This document shows, piece after piece, positions 8,697 to 17,032 of a stretch of 47,971 nucleotides of DNA (positions are counted from its first letter, which is position 1; every line of letters begins with the position of its first letter). The position numbers and the translations under genes are program-made. Under the pieces are notes generated by a model. That model saw nothing but the letters and a program-made list of their open reading frames with translations, did no database searches and had not been told where the DNA came from. The stretch covers positions 1 through 47,971 of the forward strand of contig CAZAEK010000015.1 of assembly GCA_964484125.1 (NCBI GenBank), written 5' to 3'. Source of the DNA: DSSM01 sp964484125. GTDB taxonomy: Bacteria > Bacteroidota > Ignavibacteria > Tepidaquicellales > Tepidaquicellaceae.

Positions 8697-9395
8697 TTAG
8701 GTTTTTAATGAAGACATTCCGCCGTCAACATGTAATATCTGTCCTGTTATCCAACCAGCTTTTTCGGAAAGTAAAAAAGCCGCCATATTTGCTATATCTT
8801 CGGTTTTTCCGATTCTTTTGAGAGGATGTCGTGCCGCACTTGATTCCCTTTTCTGTTCGTTATTTAATAATGAAGCCGCTAAAGGAGTATCCGTTAAAGA
8901 AGGTGCAATGCAGTTTACTCTAATAGCGGGTGCATATTCAGCTGCCAGCGCTCTGGTTAATCCTTCAATTGCACCTTTCGAAGACGCAATCTGTGTATGA
9001 AATGGTAAACCGGTTTGTACTGCAACCGTGGAAAATAAAACGACGGAAGCATTTGCCGATTTCTTTAAACGTGGCAATATTATCTGAAGTATTTTAATGG
9101 CTCCGATTACGAGAAGTTTATAATCCGCTTCAAAATCCGCCGCCTTAATTCTCTCAAAAGGTCTTAGGTTAATACTGCCCGGACAATAAACAAAGCCCGA
9201 CAATTCATCCGGTAAAAAATCTAAAGCTATAGTATCTTCCAATACATTCAAATGATGAAAGCTGATATTTGGTATTTCATCAGTCGGTTCATTTTTATTG
9301 AATGTTCCCGATACATGATTTCCTGCTTCGGCAAGTTTTCTTGCCAGTTCATTCCCGATTCCTCCTGAAGCTCCTATTATTAGATAATTTTTCAT
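8697..9395 (-). CDS. Short-chain dehydrogenase/reductase-like protein, catalytic Tyr replaced
   Basis: A 232-residue Rossmann protein of the classical SDR family. The cofactor loop GASGGIGNE is at residues 8-16, the catalytic Ser is probably Ser122 in FSTVAV, and the C-terminal VRNCIAPSLTDTP-like and LHVDGG blocks are present (actual residues VNCIAPSLTDTP). In the YxxxK motif the Lys is kept (Lys140), but the Tyr position is Ile136, within HTQIASSKGA. Standard SDR chemistry is therefore doubtful. The protein may be a binding protein or use another residue. It is the first gene of the minus-strand run and shares a 152-bp divergent promoter region with the CDGSH gene. Confidence 0.85.
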   Translation of the reverse strand: MKNYLIIGASGGIGNELARKLAEAGNHVSGTFNKNEPTDEIPNISFHHLNVLEDTIALDFLPDELSGFVYCPGSINLRPFERIKAADFEADYKLLVIGAIKILQIILPRLKKSANASVVLFSTVAVQTGLPFHTQIASSKGAIEGLTRALAAEYAPAIRVNCIAPSLTDTPLAASLLNNEQKRESSAARHPLKRIGKTEDIANMAAFLLSEKAGWITGQILHVDGGMSSLKT

Positions 9396-9547
9396 ATTTG
9401 TATCCGATAAAATTTATTTTTATCTTAAAAACATATACAAATATTGAAAAACATACAATTCAGAAATTTTTTGAATAAATCAGTTTTTTGCATTTCAATA
9501 TAAATTTGTTTTTATTTAATTAACATAAACAAAAACTTATTGAAAAT
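9396..9547. promoter_or_regulatory. Divergent intergenic region (SDR / CDGSH)
   Basis: The 152-bp AT-rich spacer must hold the promoters for the minus-strand SDR-photolyase run and the plus-strand CDGSH-MFS pair. TAAATTTG at 9501-9508 matches the Bacteroidota -7 element TAnnTTTG and lies 40 bp before the CDGSH start. I find no -33 TTTG at the proper spacing, so the assignment is weak. Confidence 0.25.
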
Positions 9548-9784
9548 ATGTCTGAACCTAAAATCGCTCAAAAAGCTCCGGTTGTTCTTGAGATGAAACC
9601 GGGTAATTATTACTGGTGTGCCTGCGGTTTATCCGCTAATCAGCCTTTCTGTGACGGCTCTCATAAAGAGTGTGATATAAAACCCGTTGCAGTTGAAATT
9701 TCAGAAGAGAAAAAAGTTGCATGGTGTGCCTGTAAACATTCAAAAAACGGGTGTTACTGCGACGGGACACATAAAACTCTCTAA
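9548..9784 (+). CDS. Tandem CDGSH iron-sulfur domain protein
   Basis: A 78-residue soluble protein with two mitoNEET-type motifs, each expected to bind a 2Fe-2S cluster by three Cys and one His. Motif one uses Cys24, Cys26, Cys35 and His39 in CACGLSANQPFCDGSH. Motif two uses Cys60, Cys62, Cys71 and His75 in CACKHSKNGCYCDGTH and has lost the usual Pro before the last Cys. The double-motif bacterial form resembles the Miner2 arrangement. A role in electron transfer or redox and iron homeostasis is inferred from the family. The MFS gene follows after 13 bp. Confidence 0.92.
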   Translation: MSEPKIAQKAPVVLEMKPGNYYWCACGLSANQPFCDGSHKECDIKPVAVEISEEKKVAWCACKHSKNGCYCDGTHKTL

Positions 9785-9797
9785 CTTAAAATCCTGA

Positions 9798-11030
9798 ATG
9801 GGTTCTTTTAAATCCGTTTTTGCTGAAAAAGATTTCAGGTTTTTTATTTCTGCAAGACTTTCATTTACAATTGCGATTTTAATGCAGTCAGTTGTCATTG
9901 GCTGGCAAATGTATGAACTTACGAAAGATCCTCTTGCTCTTGGTTTTATAGGGCTTTCAGAAGCTGTTCCGGCAATTATATCTGCTATCGTATCCGGCTC
10001 TATTGTTGATAGCAATGACAGAAAAAATGTTTTGCTGTTTGCATATTCACTGATGTTTATTTGCTCAACAATGCTCTTTTTTGTTTCTTCTGATTTAATT
10101 CTACTCTCTAATACTACTAAAGTATATACAATTTATTCTGTCGTTTTCATCACAGGAATTTCAAGAGGATTTTATATGCCTGCCGCTCAGGCATTGCTTG
10201 GACAAATTGTAAAAAGGGATTTATATGCTTATGCTGTTAGCTGGAATGCTTCTGTCTGGCAAATCGGAGCTATTACCGGTCCTGCAATCGGCGGTTTCAT
10301 TTACGGATTCTTTGGTGTGAATATTACTTATGCCGTTATCATTAGTTTTATATCTATTGCTATCTTATTTCTTTTTTTGGTTAAAGGAAAAGGTCTGCCC
10401 GTAAATACTGTAAAAAATTTATCAGTATTAGATAAGCTGACAAGCGGTATTAAATTTGTATTTAATAAGAAAATTGTTCTTGGCTCGATGACTCTGGATT
10501 TATTCGCTGTTCTTTTTGGTGGTGCTACAGCACTATTGCCTGTATTTGCTTCTGATATTCTTGATGTCGGTCCGAAGGGTCTTGGTATTTTAAGAGCCGC
10601 TCCTTCTGTCGGTGCAGTTTTAGTTGCTTTGTATCTGACAAAACGTCCTCCGCTTAAAAGAACCGGAGAAGTGCTTTTTGCCTGTGTTGCGGCTTTTGGC
10701 ATTTGTATGATTGTATTTGCTTTGTCAGCAAATTTTTATTTGTCAGTTGCAGCTCTTGCTCTCAGCGGCGGTTTTGACAGTGTAAGCGTTATAGTAAGAC
10801 AAACTATTCTTCAGATTTTCACTCCCGATGAAATGAAAGGGAGGGTCGCGGCTGTTAATAGTATATTTATTGGCTCTTCAAACGAAATTGGTGCGTTTGA
10901 ATCCGGTTTTGCAGCAAAATTACTTGGCGTTGTTCCTTCAGTTGTATTTGGCGGAATTATGACTATTGTAGTTGTTATATCCGCTATGTTTATTTTCCCG
11001 GATTTGAAAAAGATGGAGCTGAAAAATTAA
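9798..11030 (+). CDS. MFS transporter, EntS-like exporter family
   Basis: A 410-residue inner-membrane protein with about 12 hydrophobic segments, typical MFS length. The N-terminus (FRFFISARLSFTIAILMQSVVIGWQMYELT) and the loop SGSIVDSNDRKNVLL resemble the MFS_3/EntS subgroup, which exports siderophores and other small molecules. The substrate cannot be told from sequence. It is probably co-transcribed with the CDGSH protein, which would suit an iron-related role, but this is only suggestive. Its stop codon overlaps the end of the convergent alpha/beta hydrolase gene by 4 bp. Confidence 0.88.
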   Translation: MGSFKSVFAEKDFRFFISARLSFTIAILMQSVVIGWQMYELTKDPLALGFIGLSEAVPAIISAIVSGSIVDSNDRKNVLLFAYSLMFICSTMLFFVSSDLILLSNTTKVYTIYSVVFITGISRGFYMPAAQALLGQIVKRDLYAYAVSWNASVWQIGAITGPAIGGFIYGFFGVNITYAVIISFISIAILFLFLVKGKGLPVNTVKNLSVLDKLTSGIKFVFNKKIVLGSMTLDLFAVLFGGATALLPVFASDILDVGPKGLGILRAAPSVGAVLVALYLTKRPPLKRTGEVLFACVAAFGICMIVFALSANFYLSVAALALSGGFDSVSVIVRQTILQIFTPDEMKGRVAAVNSIFIGSSNEIGAFESGFAAKLLGVVPSVVFGGIMTIVVVISAMFIFPDLKKMELKN

Positions 11031-11815
11031 ACCTGTGATAAAAATTCAGAAAGGTATTTGTTAAATATTTCCGGATTTTCTATTGGAGTCAGATGGCCTG
11101 ATTCAGGAATTATTCTCATAACTGAGTTTTTTATAATCTTATGCATTCGCTCAGTATTTGGCAGTGGCGAAAATGTATCCTGCTCCCCTACCATTAAAAG
11201 CACGGGAATTTCAAGTTCTTTCAATTGCTCAGTCGTAGATGTCCGTGTTGCCATAGCAATTGAAGCACCGGCAAGCGACTTTTCGGATTGCTCATTTATT
11301 ATACCCTTGATAAATCTATACAACTCTTTATTATTGTAATTCTTTTCGTATAAAAGACGCTTCATAAATTCATCTGCAAAATTTCCTATGCCATAGTTCA
11401 TTAACCTGTCAATAAATCTTGAACGACTTATCAGCCCCTTGTCATCGTCTCTTTCTGATTTTGAGTCTGCTAATATCATAGAAGCAAATTTATCTGGTGA
11501 TTTCAGAACTGCCCTCTGTACTATATATCCGCCCATTGATAAGCCACATATATTTACATTTTCCAATCCAAGTGATAATATAATATTTAATACATCATTT
11601 GCAAAGGTTTCCATTGTGTAAATATTCTTAAATGAATCAATACTTTTACCAAATCCGCGAATATCGTAAGTAATAACACGGTAAGTATTTCTGAACATTT
11701 CTACCTGATTATACCACATCTTATTATTCATCGGGAATGCATGAACAAACAGGAGTGTTTTACCATCACCTTCGTAATCGAAAACAGCAATATCATTAAT
11801 TTTATATTTTTTCAT
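11027..11815 (-). CDS. Alpha/beta hydrolase (tandem copy 2)
   Basis: A 262-residue soluble alpha/beta hydrolase. The catalytic triad is probably Ser93 in the GLSMGG elbow, Asp213 in VGEQDTFSP and His241 in ESGHLTP. The oxyanion region is HAFPMN near residues 25-30. It is plainly a paralogue of the gene just upstream (11812-12603), aligning from end to end, and its start overlaps that gene's stop by 4 bp, so the two are translationally coupled. The family includes 3-oxoadipate enol-lactonase-like enzymes and esterases, and the substrate is unknown. There is no signal peptide. Confidence 0.9.
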   Translation of the reverse strand: MKKYKINDIAVFDYEGDGKTLLFVHAFPMNNKMWYNQVEMFRNTYRVITYDIRGFGKSIDSFKNIYTMETFANDVLNIILSLGLENVNICGLSMGGYIVQRAVLKSPDKFASMILADSKSERDDDKGLISRSRFIDRLMNYGIGNFADEFMKRLLYEKNYNNKELYRFIKGIINEQSEKSLAGASIAMATRTSTTEQLKELEIPVLLMVGEQDTFSPLPNTERMHKIIKNSVMRIIPESGHLTPIENPEIFNKYLSEFLSQV

Positions 11816-12603
11816 ACCTTAATTTCATTTAAAAATGTTTCGATTGTTGAGTTAAAATACTCAGGCGATTCAAGGTTTGAAAGATGACCTGCATTTGGAA
11901 TAACCACTAATTTTGACCCGGGCAAATGAGAATGCATTGTTTCTGCAACAGGCGGAGGCGTAAGTATATCAAGCTCACCAACAATAAAAAGCGCAGGATT
12001 TTTATATGCCGCTAATGTTTCAAGCGTATTCGTACGGGTTGCAAGAGCTATCATTGCAGCACAGATAGATTCATCAGAATTTCCGGAAATAATTTCTTCG
12101 AGTTTATTTCTGAATTCGGGATTATCAAAGTTATGAGGTGCCACAAGATTTTTTGTAAACTGCTCAAGGTATTCATTCCGCTTTCCGGATTTTATTGTTT
12201 CTATTGCGTTTGAGCGTGTTATAATTGCTGCATCTGCATCGCGTTCGGCTCTTGTATCTGCAAGTGTAATTGATGAAAATAGTTCAGGGTGTTTCCCGAT
12301 TGCCCTTAAAATAATATAACCTCCCATAGAGAGGCCAACAGCATTGACTTTTTCAAGTTTCAGACCGTTAATTACGGAAATTAAATCATCTGCAAATGTC
12401 TCCATTGTGTATTGATAATCTTCAACCTTGCTTTCACCAAGACCTCTTACATCATAGGTTACTACCCGGAATTTGTCTTTGAAATAATTTACCTGTGGTT
12501 CCCACATCTTTGAACTCATCGGGAATGCATGTACAAACAGTAGATTTTTCCCTTCGCCGCCAAAATCGTTGACGGATAATTTTCCGATTTTTAGTTTTTC
12601 CAT
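11812..12603 (-). CDS. Alpha/beta hydrolase (tandem copy 1)
   Basis: A 263-residue hydrolase with triad Ser92 (GLSMGG), Asp212 (GELDILTP) and His240 (NAGHLSN), and the same HAFPMS oxyanion segment as its paralogue. The start ATG shares one base with the stop codon of the permease gene upstream (TAATG), and the stop overlaps the next hydrolase by 4 bp. The three genes therefore form a tightly coupled unit. The context suggests a hydrolase acting on something imported or exported by the permease, which is an inference. It resembles enol-lactone hydrolases and carboxylesterases. Confidence 0.9.
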   Translation of the reverse strand: MEKLKIGKLSVNDFGGEGKNLLFVHAFPMSSKMWEPQVNYFKDKFRVVTYDVRGLGESKVEDYQYTMETFADDLISVINGLKLEKVNAVGLSMGGYIILRAIGKHPELFSSITLADTRAERDADAAIITRSNAIETIKSGKRNEYLEQFTKNLVAPHNFDNPEFRNKLEEIISGNSDESICAAMIALATRTNTLETLAAYKNPALFIVGELDILTPPPVAETMHSHLPGSKLVVIPNAGHLSNLESPEYFNSTIETFLNEIKV

Positions 12604-14675
12604 TATAGCTCTGCTTTATATTCTCTGTTAATTGTTATTATTCTTATTACTATATGTCTTGATTCATCTGAATTTATTGTTCCCCATAACAATGCCAGTT
12701 GCTGTAACTGTACATCAGGGCGGTATTTTGCAGAAAGACCAATTACAACTTCTCTTACATTCAGGTTATAAGCCGTATTCATTATAGCATAGAATGCATT
12801 GTTAGTAGGGACTACTATAGTATGTACCGGTTTGCCGATTTCCTCCGCAGTATCCACTACACGGCTGAATAATTCCTGTTCATCGCGCTCTAATTCTTCA
12901 GAGACCTCAGTTGACAATTTATCTTTAAAAACTCTTGCTATCATTACAATTATATCCGTCTTTTCAACATCTGTGTCATTAATAACCTTTCTCAAATGGT
13001 TTAAATTCCCGGGGTCCTTAACAGCCACGAGTACTTTATCCTCTAAATCAGTTCCAACTGATTCTGCAGAAATTTCCGTCTCATCTTCAACATTAAAATG
13101 TTCAAGTATCTTATTATGTTTCTCCTGCTCAAATTCATCTTCTGTAATGTTTTGTTCCTTCATTATATTACGCTTGTTGATAATTGAAGATACTGTAAGA
13201 ATAATGAAGAAACTAAGCGTGAATAAGATTCCTGAAACGGTGGCTATTGGCTTTGTGAAAAGATTTGTCATAGCTGTAAAAAATAAAATCATAAATATTG
13301 TCATTAATCCGATTGGTATATGCACCCTTCCTATATCTATATTCAATGGCACTTTCCACTCACGTGGTCTTTTGTCTTTATATCTCAGTATTACCATTGC
13401 AAAAGATTTGAAAACAAGACTCCAGATTACACCAAATGCATAAGCTTCTCCAAGTATTATTATATCGCCTCTGGAAAGCAGTATGGTTAGTATTTGCAGA
13501 AATGCAATTAAATTTAAAACCCTGTAAGTAGTTCCGTATTTTTTATGAGGTTTTCTGAACCAGTCTGTCAGTACCCTGTCTTCTGCAACTCTGTTTATAA
13601 CACTATTGGCACCAACTATAGAAGTATTGACGGCCGCCGAAAGAATTAAAACACCGACAATAACTACGAACCCCTGTACAACAAGTCTGAGCCACTGAGG
13701 TCCGTATAAAAACATTGCAATTCCTCCAATCAGATTATCAATATAATGTGGCCTTATATCATCCGGAATTAACATCAATCCGAGGAAAGAAACTCCCGGT
13801 GTTATTACAACAGTAAACAAGAATATTACTATAATGGCTTTTTTGAAATTTTTCACCTTTGGGTATTCAACTTCGCGATATACCTGACCGAGTGTTTCAT
13901 TTCCGCTAAGTGCAAGCAATGAATGTCCGAAAGCTATAAGTATGCTTATAATACCGATAGACTTTATCCAGTCAACATCTTTCAGCCAGCCATAAGCATG
14001 TTCAGATAAATGAAGTTCAAGCGGAGGGAAATGAGAGAAAAAAGGTTCTTCTCTCATCAATAATGTTATAATTCCCCACGATATTACTAAAACCCCCATT
14101 ATTCCGGTTACTATAAAAATCTTAAACGCCTTATCAGATGATTCTTCAATACCTTTAATATTTTCACGCCAGAAATACAATATTATTATTATTGCAACTG
14201 CCATTGCAATAAAGTCCCTGTTTATTACAAAATTTATTCCGCTATGCTTTAAAGTATCATTAATTAGTCCTGCAAGATACTGTCCGCCTGAGACACTGCT
14301 TATAGGTCCTGTTAAAACATAATCAAAAATTAGTGCACTTACCGAAACTCTTGCGAACCAATCTCCGAGTGTAAATTTAACTACCCTGTAAACCCCGCCT
14401 CTTGTAAAAAGAGGAGAAGATTCAAGGTAGAGAGCGCTGACTGCAAATGAGAAAAGCATCAGAGCTAAAATAAAATATGGCGCTATTTTACCTATGAATT
14501 GTTCTGCTATTCCGCCTATGTAATATGCTGTTGACCCTAAGTCCCCTACTACAACTGCTGCCGCTTTCCAATAGGAGATGAAGGTAAACATTACCGTAGA
14601 TAATACGATTAGTTTTGTTGCGTTCCTGGTTACGGGAGATTTTAAAATACTTGATGAATCTATTTTCTCAGCCAT
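12603..14675 (-). CDS. APC-superfamily amino acid permease with C-terminal USP-like domain
   Basis: A 690-residue inner-membrane transporter. About 12 hydrophobic segments occupy residues 25-500, in the pattern of amino acid/polyamine permeases, including a conserved-looking GGVYRVVK loop near 90. The C-terminal part (about 530-690) is soluble. DKVLVAVKDPGNLNHLRKVI opens it like a universal stress protein domain, and VREVVIGLSA lies near the expected nucleotide-binding end. Permease-USP fusions are known in bacteria and archaea, where the soluble part is thought to be regulatory. The substrate is not predictable. An AGGAG lies 10 bases before the ATG, at the base of a 12-bp hairpin. Two hydrolase genes are coupled downstream. 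Confidence 0.88.
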   Translation of the reverse strand: MAEKIDSSSILKSPVTRNATKLIVLSTVMFTFISYWKAAAVVVGDLGSTAYYIGGIAEQFIGKIAPYFILALMLFSFAVSALYLESSPLFTRGGVYRVVKFTLGDWFARVSVSALIFDYVLTGPISSVSGGQYLAGLINDTLKHSGINFVINRDFIAMAVAIIIILYFWRENIKGIEESSDKAFKIFIVTGIMGVLVISWGIITLLMREEPFFSHFPPLELHLSEHAYGWLKDVDWIKSIGIISILIAFGHSLLALSGNETLGQVYREVEYPKVKNFKKAIIVIFLFTVVITPGVSFLGLMLIPDDIRPHYIDNLIGGIAMFLYGPQWLRLVVQGFVVIVGVLILSAAVNTSIVGANSVINRVAEDRVLTDWFRKPHKKYGTTYRVLNLIAFLQILTILLSRGDIIILGEAYAFGVIWSLVFKSFAMVILRYKDKRPREWKVPLNIDIGRVHIPIGLMTIFMILFFTAMTNLFTKPIATVSGILFTLSFFIILTVSSIINKRNIMKEQNITEDEFEQEKHNKILEHFNVEDETEISAESVGTDLEDKVLVAVKDPGNLNHLRKVINDTDVEKTDIIVMIARVFKDKLSTEVSEELERDEQELFSRVVDTAEEIGKPVHTIVVPTNNAFYAIMNTAYNLNVREVVIGLSAKYRPDVQLQQLALLWGTINSDESRHIVIRIITINREYKAEL

Positions 14676-14685
14676 TTTTAAAAAG

Positions 14686-14721
14686 CTCCTATGCGGAATT
14701 TAATTTTTTATTCCGCATAGG
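14686..14721 (-). terminator. 12-bp stem hairpin between PpiD-like gene and permease
   Basis: CCTATGCGGAAT (14688-14699) and ATTCCGCATAGG (14710-14721) are perfect inverted repeats with a 10-base loop. On the minus strand the stem is followed by GAGC and five T, consistent with an intrinsic terminator for the PpiD-like gene that ends at 14739. The distal arm ends in AGG, which continues into AGGAG 10 bases before the permease ATG. It could therefore also mask that site or act as a read-through control element. Confidence 0.6.
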
Positions 14722-14738
14722 TCTAACTCTTATATAAA

Positions 14739-16928
14739 CTAAAAGAACAAGTCCCTGTTATCTACAATATCTGCTTTATTCGTTAATGCAGCAAGCCATT
14801 CGTTAAACAATGTATTTTGTTTATTCTGCATCAATACACTTCTTATGCCTTCCTGCTTTGCAAGGTAATCTGCTTCGTTAAACGGAGTTATACTTATCAT
14901 CTTTATCACATATATTCCTCTTACTCCTTTTACAGGTTGGGATATTTCTCCATCTTTAAGTGAGAATACTGCATTATAAAACGCATTGTCCATTCCTACT
15001 GAATTATCTGATTTTGAAACTGTTATGCTGTCAGATAACTGGAATGTATATGGTGCAAATTGCGGATTAGTTTTCATATCAAGTAAATTTCCGGTTATTG
15101 ATGGAATAAGTTCCTTTGCTTTCTGCATCATTATTGCTAACTTCTTCTCCTGTATTACCATCGGTTTTATTGTTGTGGTTTTTATCGAATCGAAGTTCTT
15201 ATATCCTTCTGGAATCTTTTGAACTATCTTATAAACACCAAATCCATTTTGTACTCTTACCGGCTCCAATACTTTTCCTTCTCCCTTGTCAAAGGCAAAA
15301 TTCATTATTGTTTTATTCTGTCCTGCTCCGGGAATCATTCCATCTTTTGTTACTTCAGGAGTGAGTTGAACTATAACATTGAACATTCTTGCAAGAGTAT
15401 CCATACTTGCATCACCCTTTTTCAGGTCTAAATAAAATTCATTTGCCTTTTTCCTCAATGCATTTCTTGTAATATCACTTACTGTTACTGTTTTTTTAAT
15501 CTCTGCAACTTTAAATTCCTTTCTGGATTTTCCTGCTATTTTTATTATATGATATCCGAACTGTGTTCTTACAGGTCCTACTATATCTCCTTCTTTTGCA
15601 TTTACGCATGCTGTTTCAAATTCCTTTACAAGCGAGCCGTTATTTGTGTACCAACCTATATCACCTCTGTTCTGAGCAGCTGACTGATCTTCTGAAAGCG
15701 TTGCGGCAAGGTCTGAAATATTCTCACCTGCTTTTACTCTCTTGTAAATCTCTTCTGCTCTTTTCTTTGCAGCTGCTGAATCGGTTCCAAACTTTATCAA
15801 TATATGAATCGGATTGAAATATACATCAGAAGATTCTTTTACATCCAGTAGTCTTATAACCCTGTATCCGTCATTATCTATCAAAAGACCTGATACATCA
15901 CCGGGTTTCGCATTAAATAAAAATTTCTGCGCATTTCCCTGATAACTGCTTGGCTTGACCCATGCATCTGAAAACGGTGTTATCGAATATTCATTTACAG
16001 TCTTGATAATAGATGAATCTTCAAGATTTCCTGCTTTTAATTCATTTAAATAAACTGTTTCAAATTGTTTTTTCAGAAATGCAGAATCTTCCGGGGAGGG
16101 AAATTCCTGAAATATTACATATCTTAATCTTACTGCTTCCGGCTGCTTAAACTTCTCTTTATTCTCATCATAATATTTTTTCAACTCTTCATTTGTTACA
16201 TTATTAAGATTTGTATCCGTCAACGTATTCGGGTCTAAAAGCATATATTCATATTTTGCCATTATGTTATCATCTTTGTATTTCTGAAGAACCTCTCCTT
16301 CAGTAACGTTTACTGAACCTATTACTGTATTCTGAAGTTTGTCAAACAGTAACTGTTGTCTTAACTGTGTTTCTATTTGTGCCCATGCCTTTGCTATTTC
16401 CGGTCTCTTATCGGCTAAAGTCTGGTATAAAAGGTCTGTCCTGAATACATTTGTTGAATCTGTAAAATAATTTTTAAGCCACTGAGGAAGAGTTTCCGGT
16501 CTGTTATAAACCCAGTCTATTACTTCATTATCTTCAGCTTTAATACCGAGCTTTTCAATTTCCTGGAATAATATAGTTCTCTGTACCAACGTATTCCATA
16601 CCTGCTCTTTAAGTTGTGTCATAGTCGCTTCATCAATATCTTTTCCCTGATTTTGCTGACGCATCTGTTCTATTGTATTGTCCAGATCCTGTCTGTATTC
16701 CTTTTCAGATATTTCCTGACCGTTTATTTTTGCAAATACAACTTTCGAATCTCTCATTCCGAGATAATTCATTCCCCATTCGAATATAATCGTTCCGAGA
16801 AATGCTACTATAAGGAATATTATTATGAAAGGCATACTGTCTCTAAGCTTATTCATCACTCCCTGATTTACCTTCCTGGGCTTATTGCTACTACCACTAC
16901 TATGCTTTTGATCTGAATTGTTTGACAT
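14739..16928 (-). CDS. PpiD/SurA-like membrane-anchored peptidyl-prolyl isomerase
   Basis: A 729-residue periplasmic foldase held by one N-terminal membrane segment (about 32-50) after a short Ser/Lys-rich cytosolic tail, as in PpiD. A SurA-N-like helical region covers about 60-220. A clear parvulin domain lies at about 371-465 (NPIHILIKFG to FGYHIIKI), and weaker parvulin-like regions lie before and after it (about 265-362 and 540-640). Such proteins assist folding of exported and outer-membrane proteins. It is separated from meaB by 104 bp and probably has its own promoter. Downstream is the 12-bp hairpin. It is related in design to the three foldases at 27.4-32.2 kb. Confidence 0.88.
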   Translation of the reverse strand: MSNNSDQKHSSGSSNKPRKVNQGVMNKLRDSMPFIIIFLIVAFLGTIIFEWGMNYLGMRDSKVVFAKINGQEISEKEYRQDLDNTIEQMRQQNQGKDIDEATMTQLKEQVWNTLVQRTILFQEIEKLGIKAEDNEVIDWVYNRPETLPQWLKNYFTDSTNVFRTDLLYQTLADKRPEIAKAWAQIETQLRQQLLFDKLQNTVIGSVNVTEGEVLQKYKDDNIMAKYEYMLLDPNTLTDTNLNNVTNEELKKYYDENKEKFKQPEAVRLRYVIFQEFPSPEDSAFLKKQFETVYLNELKAGNLEDSSIIKTVNEYSITPFSDAWVKPSSYQGNAQKFLFNAKPGDVSGLLIDNDGYRVIRLLDVKESSDVYFNPIHILIKFGTDSAAAKKRAEEIYKRVKAGENISDLAATLSEDQSAAQNRGDIGWYTNNGSLVKEFETACVNAKEGDIVGPVRTQFGYHIIKIAGKSRKEFKVAEIKKTVTVSDITRNALRKKANEFYLDLKKGDASMDTLARMFNVIVQLTPEVTKDGMIPGAGQNKTIMNFAFDKGEGKVLEPVRVQNGFGVYKIVQKIPEGYKNFDSIKTTTIKPMVIQEKKLAIMMQKAKELIPSITGNLLDMKTNPQFAPYTFQLSDSITVSKSDNSVGMDNAFYNAVFSLKDGEISQPVKGVRGIYVIKMISITPFNEADYLAKQEGIRSVLMQNKQNTLFNEWLAALTNKADIVDNRDLFF

Positions 16929-17032
16929 TTTATTCTTTTAGACTCCTTTAAATGTAAAATTTTCTGATTGTAAAAATATTAAAATTATGATTTTTATTGA
17001 CTAAAATCAATGAACTTCAATAATATATTATA

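Noticed and set aside
9501..9508. Firm Bacteroidota sigma-factor promoter before the CDGSH gene
   Set aside because: TAAATTTG fits the -7 consensus, but in such AT-rich DNA it is expected by chance and no -33 element occurs at the required spacing.
12799..13443. 214-codon open frame on the plus strand
   Set aside because: It lies entirely antisense to the permease gene, has a Ser/Ile-rich composition typical of a reverse-frame shadow, and resembles no protein family.
15116..15817. Several Leu/Ser-rich plus-strand frames
   Set aside because: All are antisense to the PpiD-like gene, whose parvulin domain gives strong coding evidence for the minus strand.
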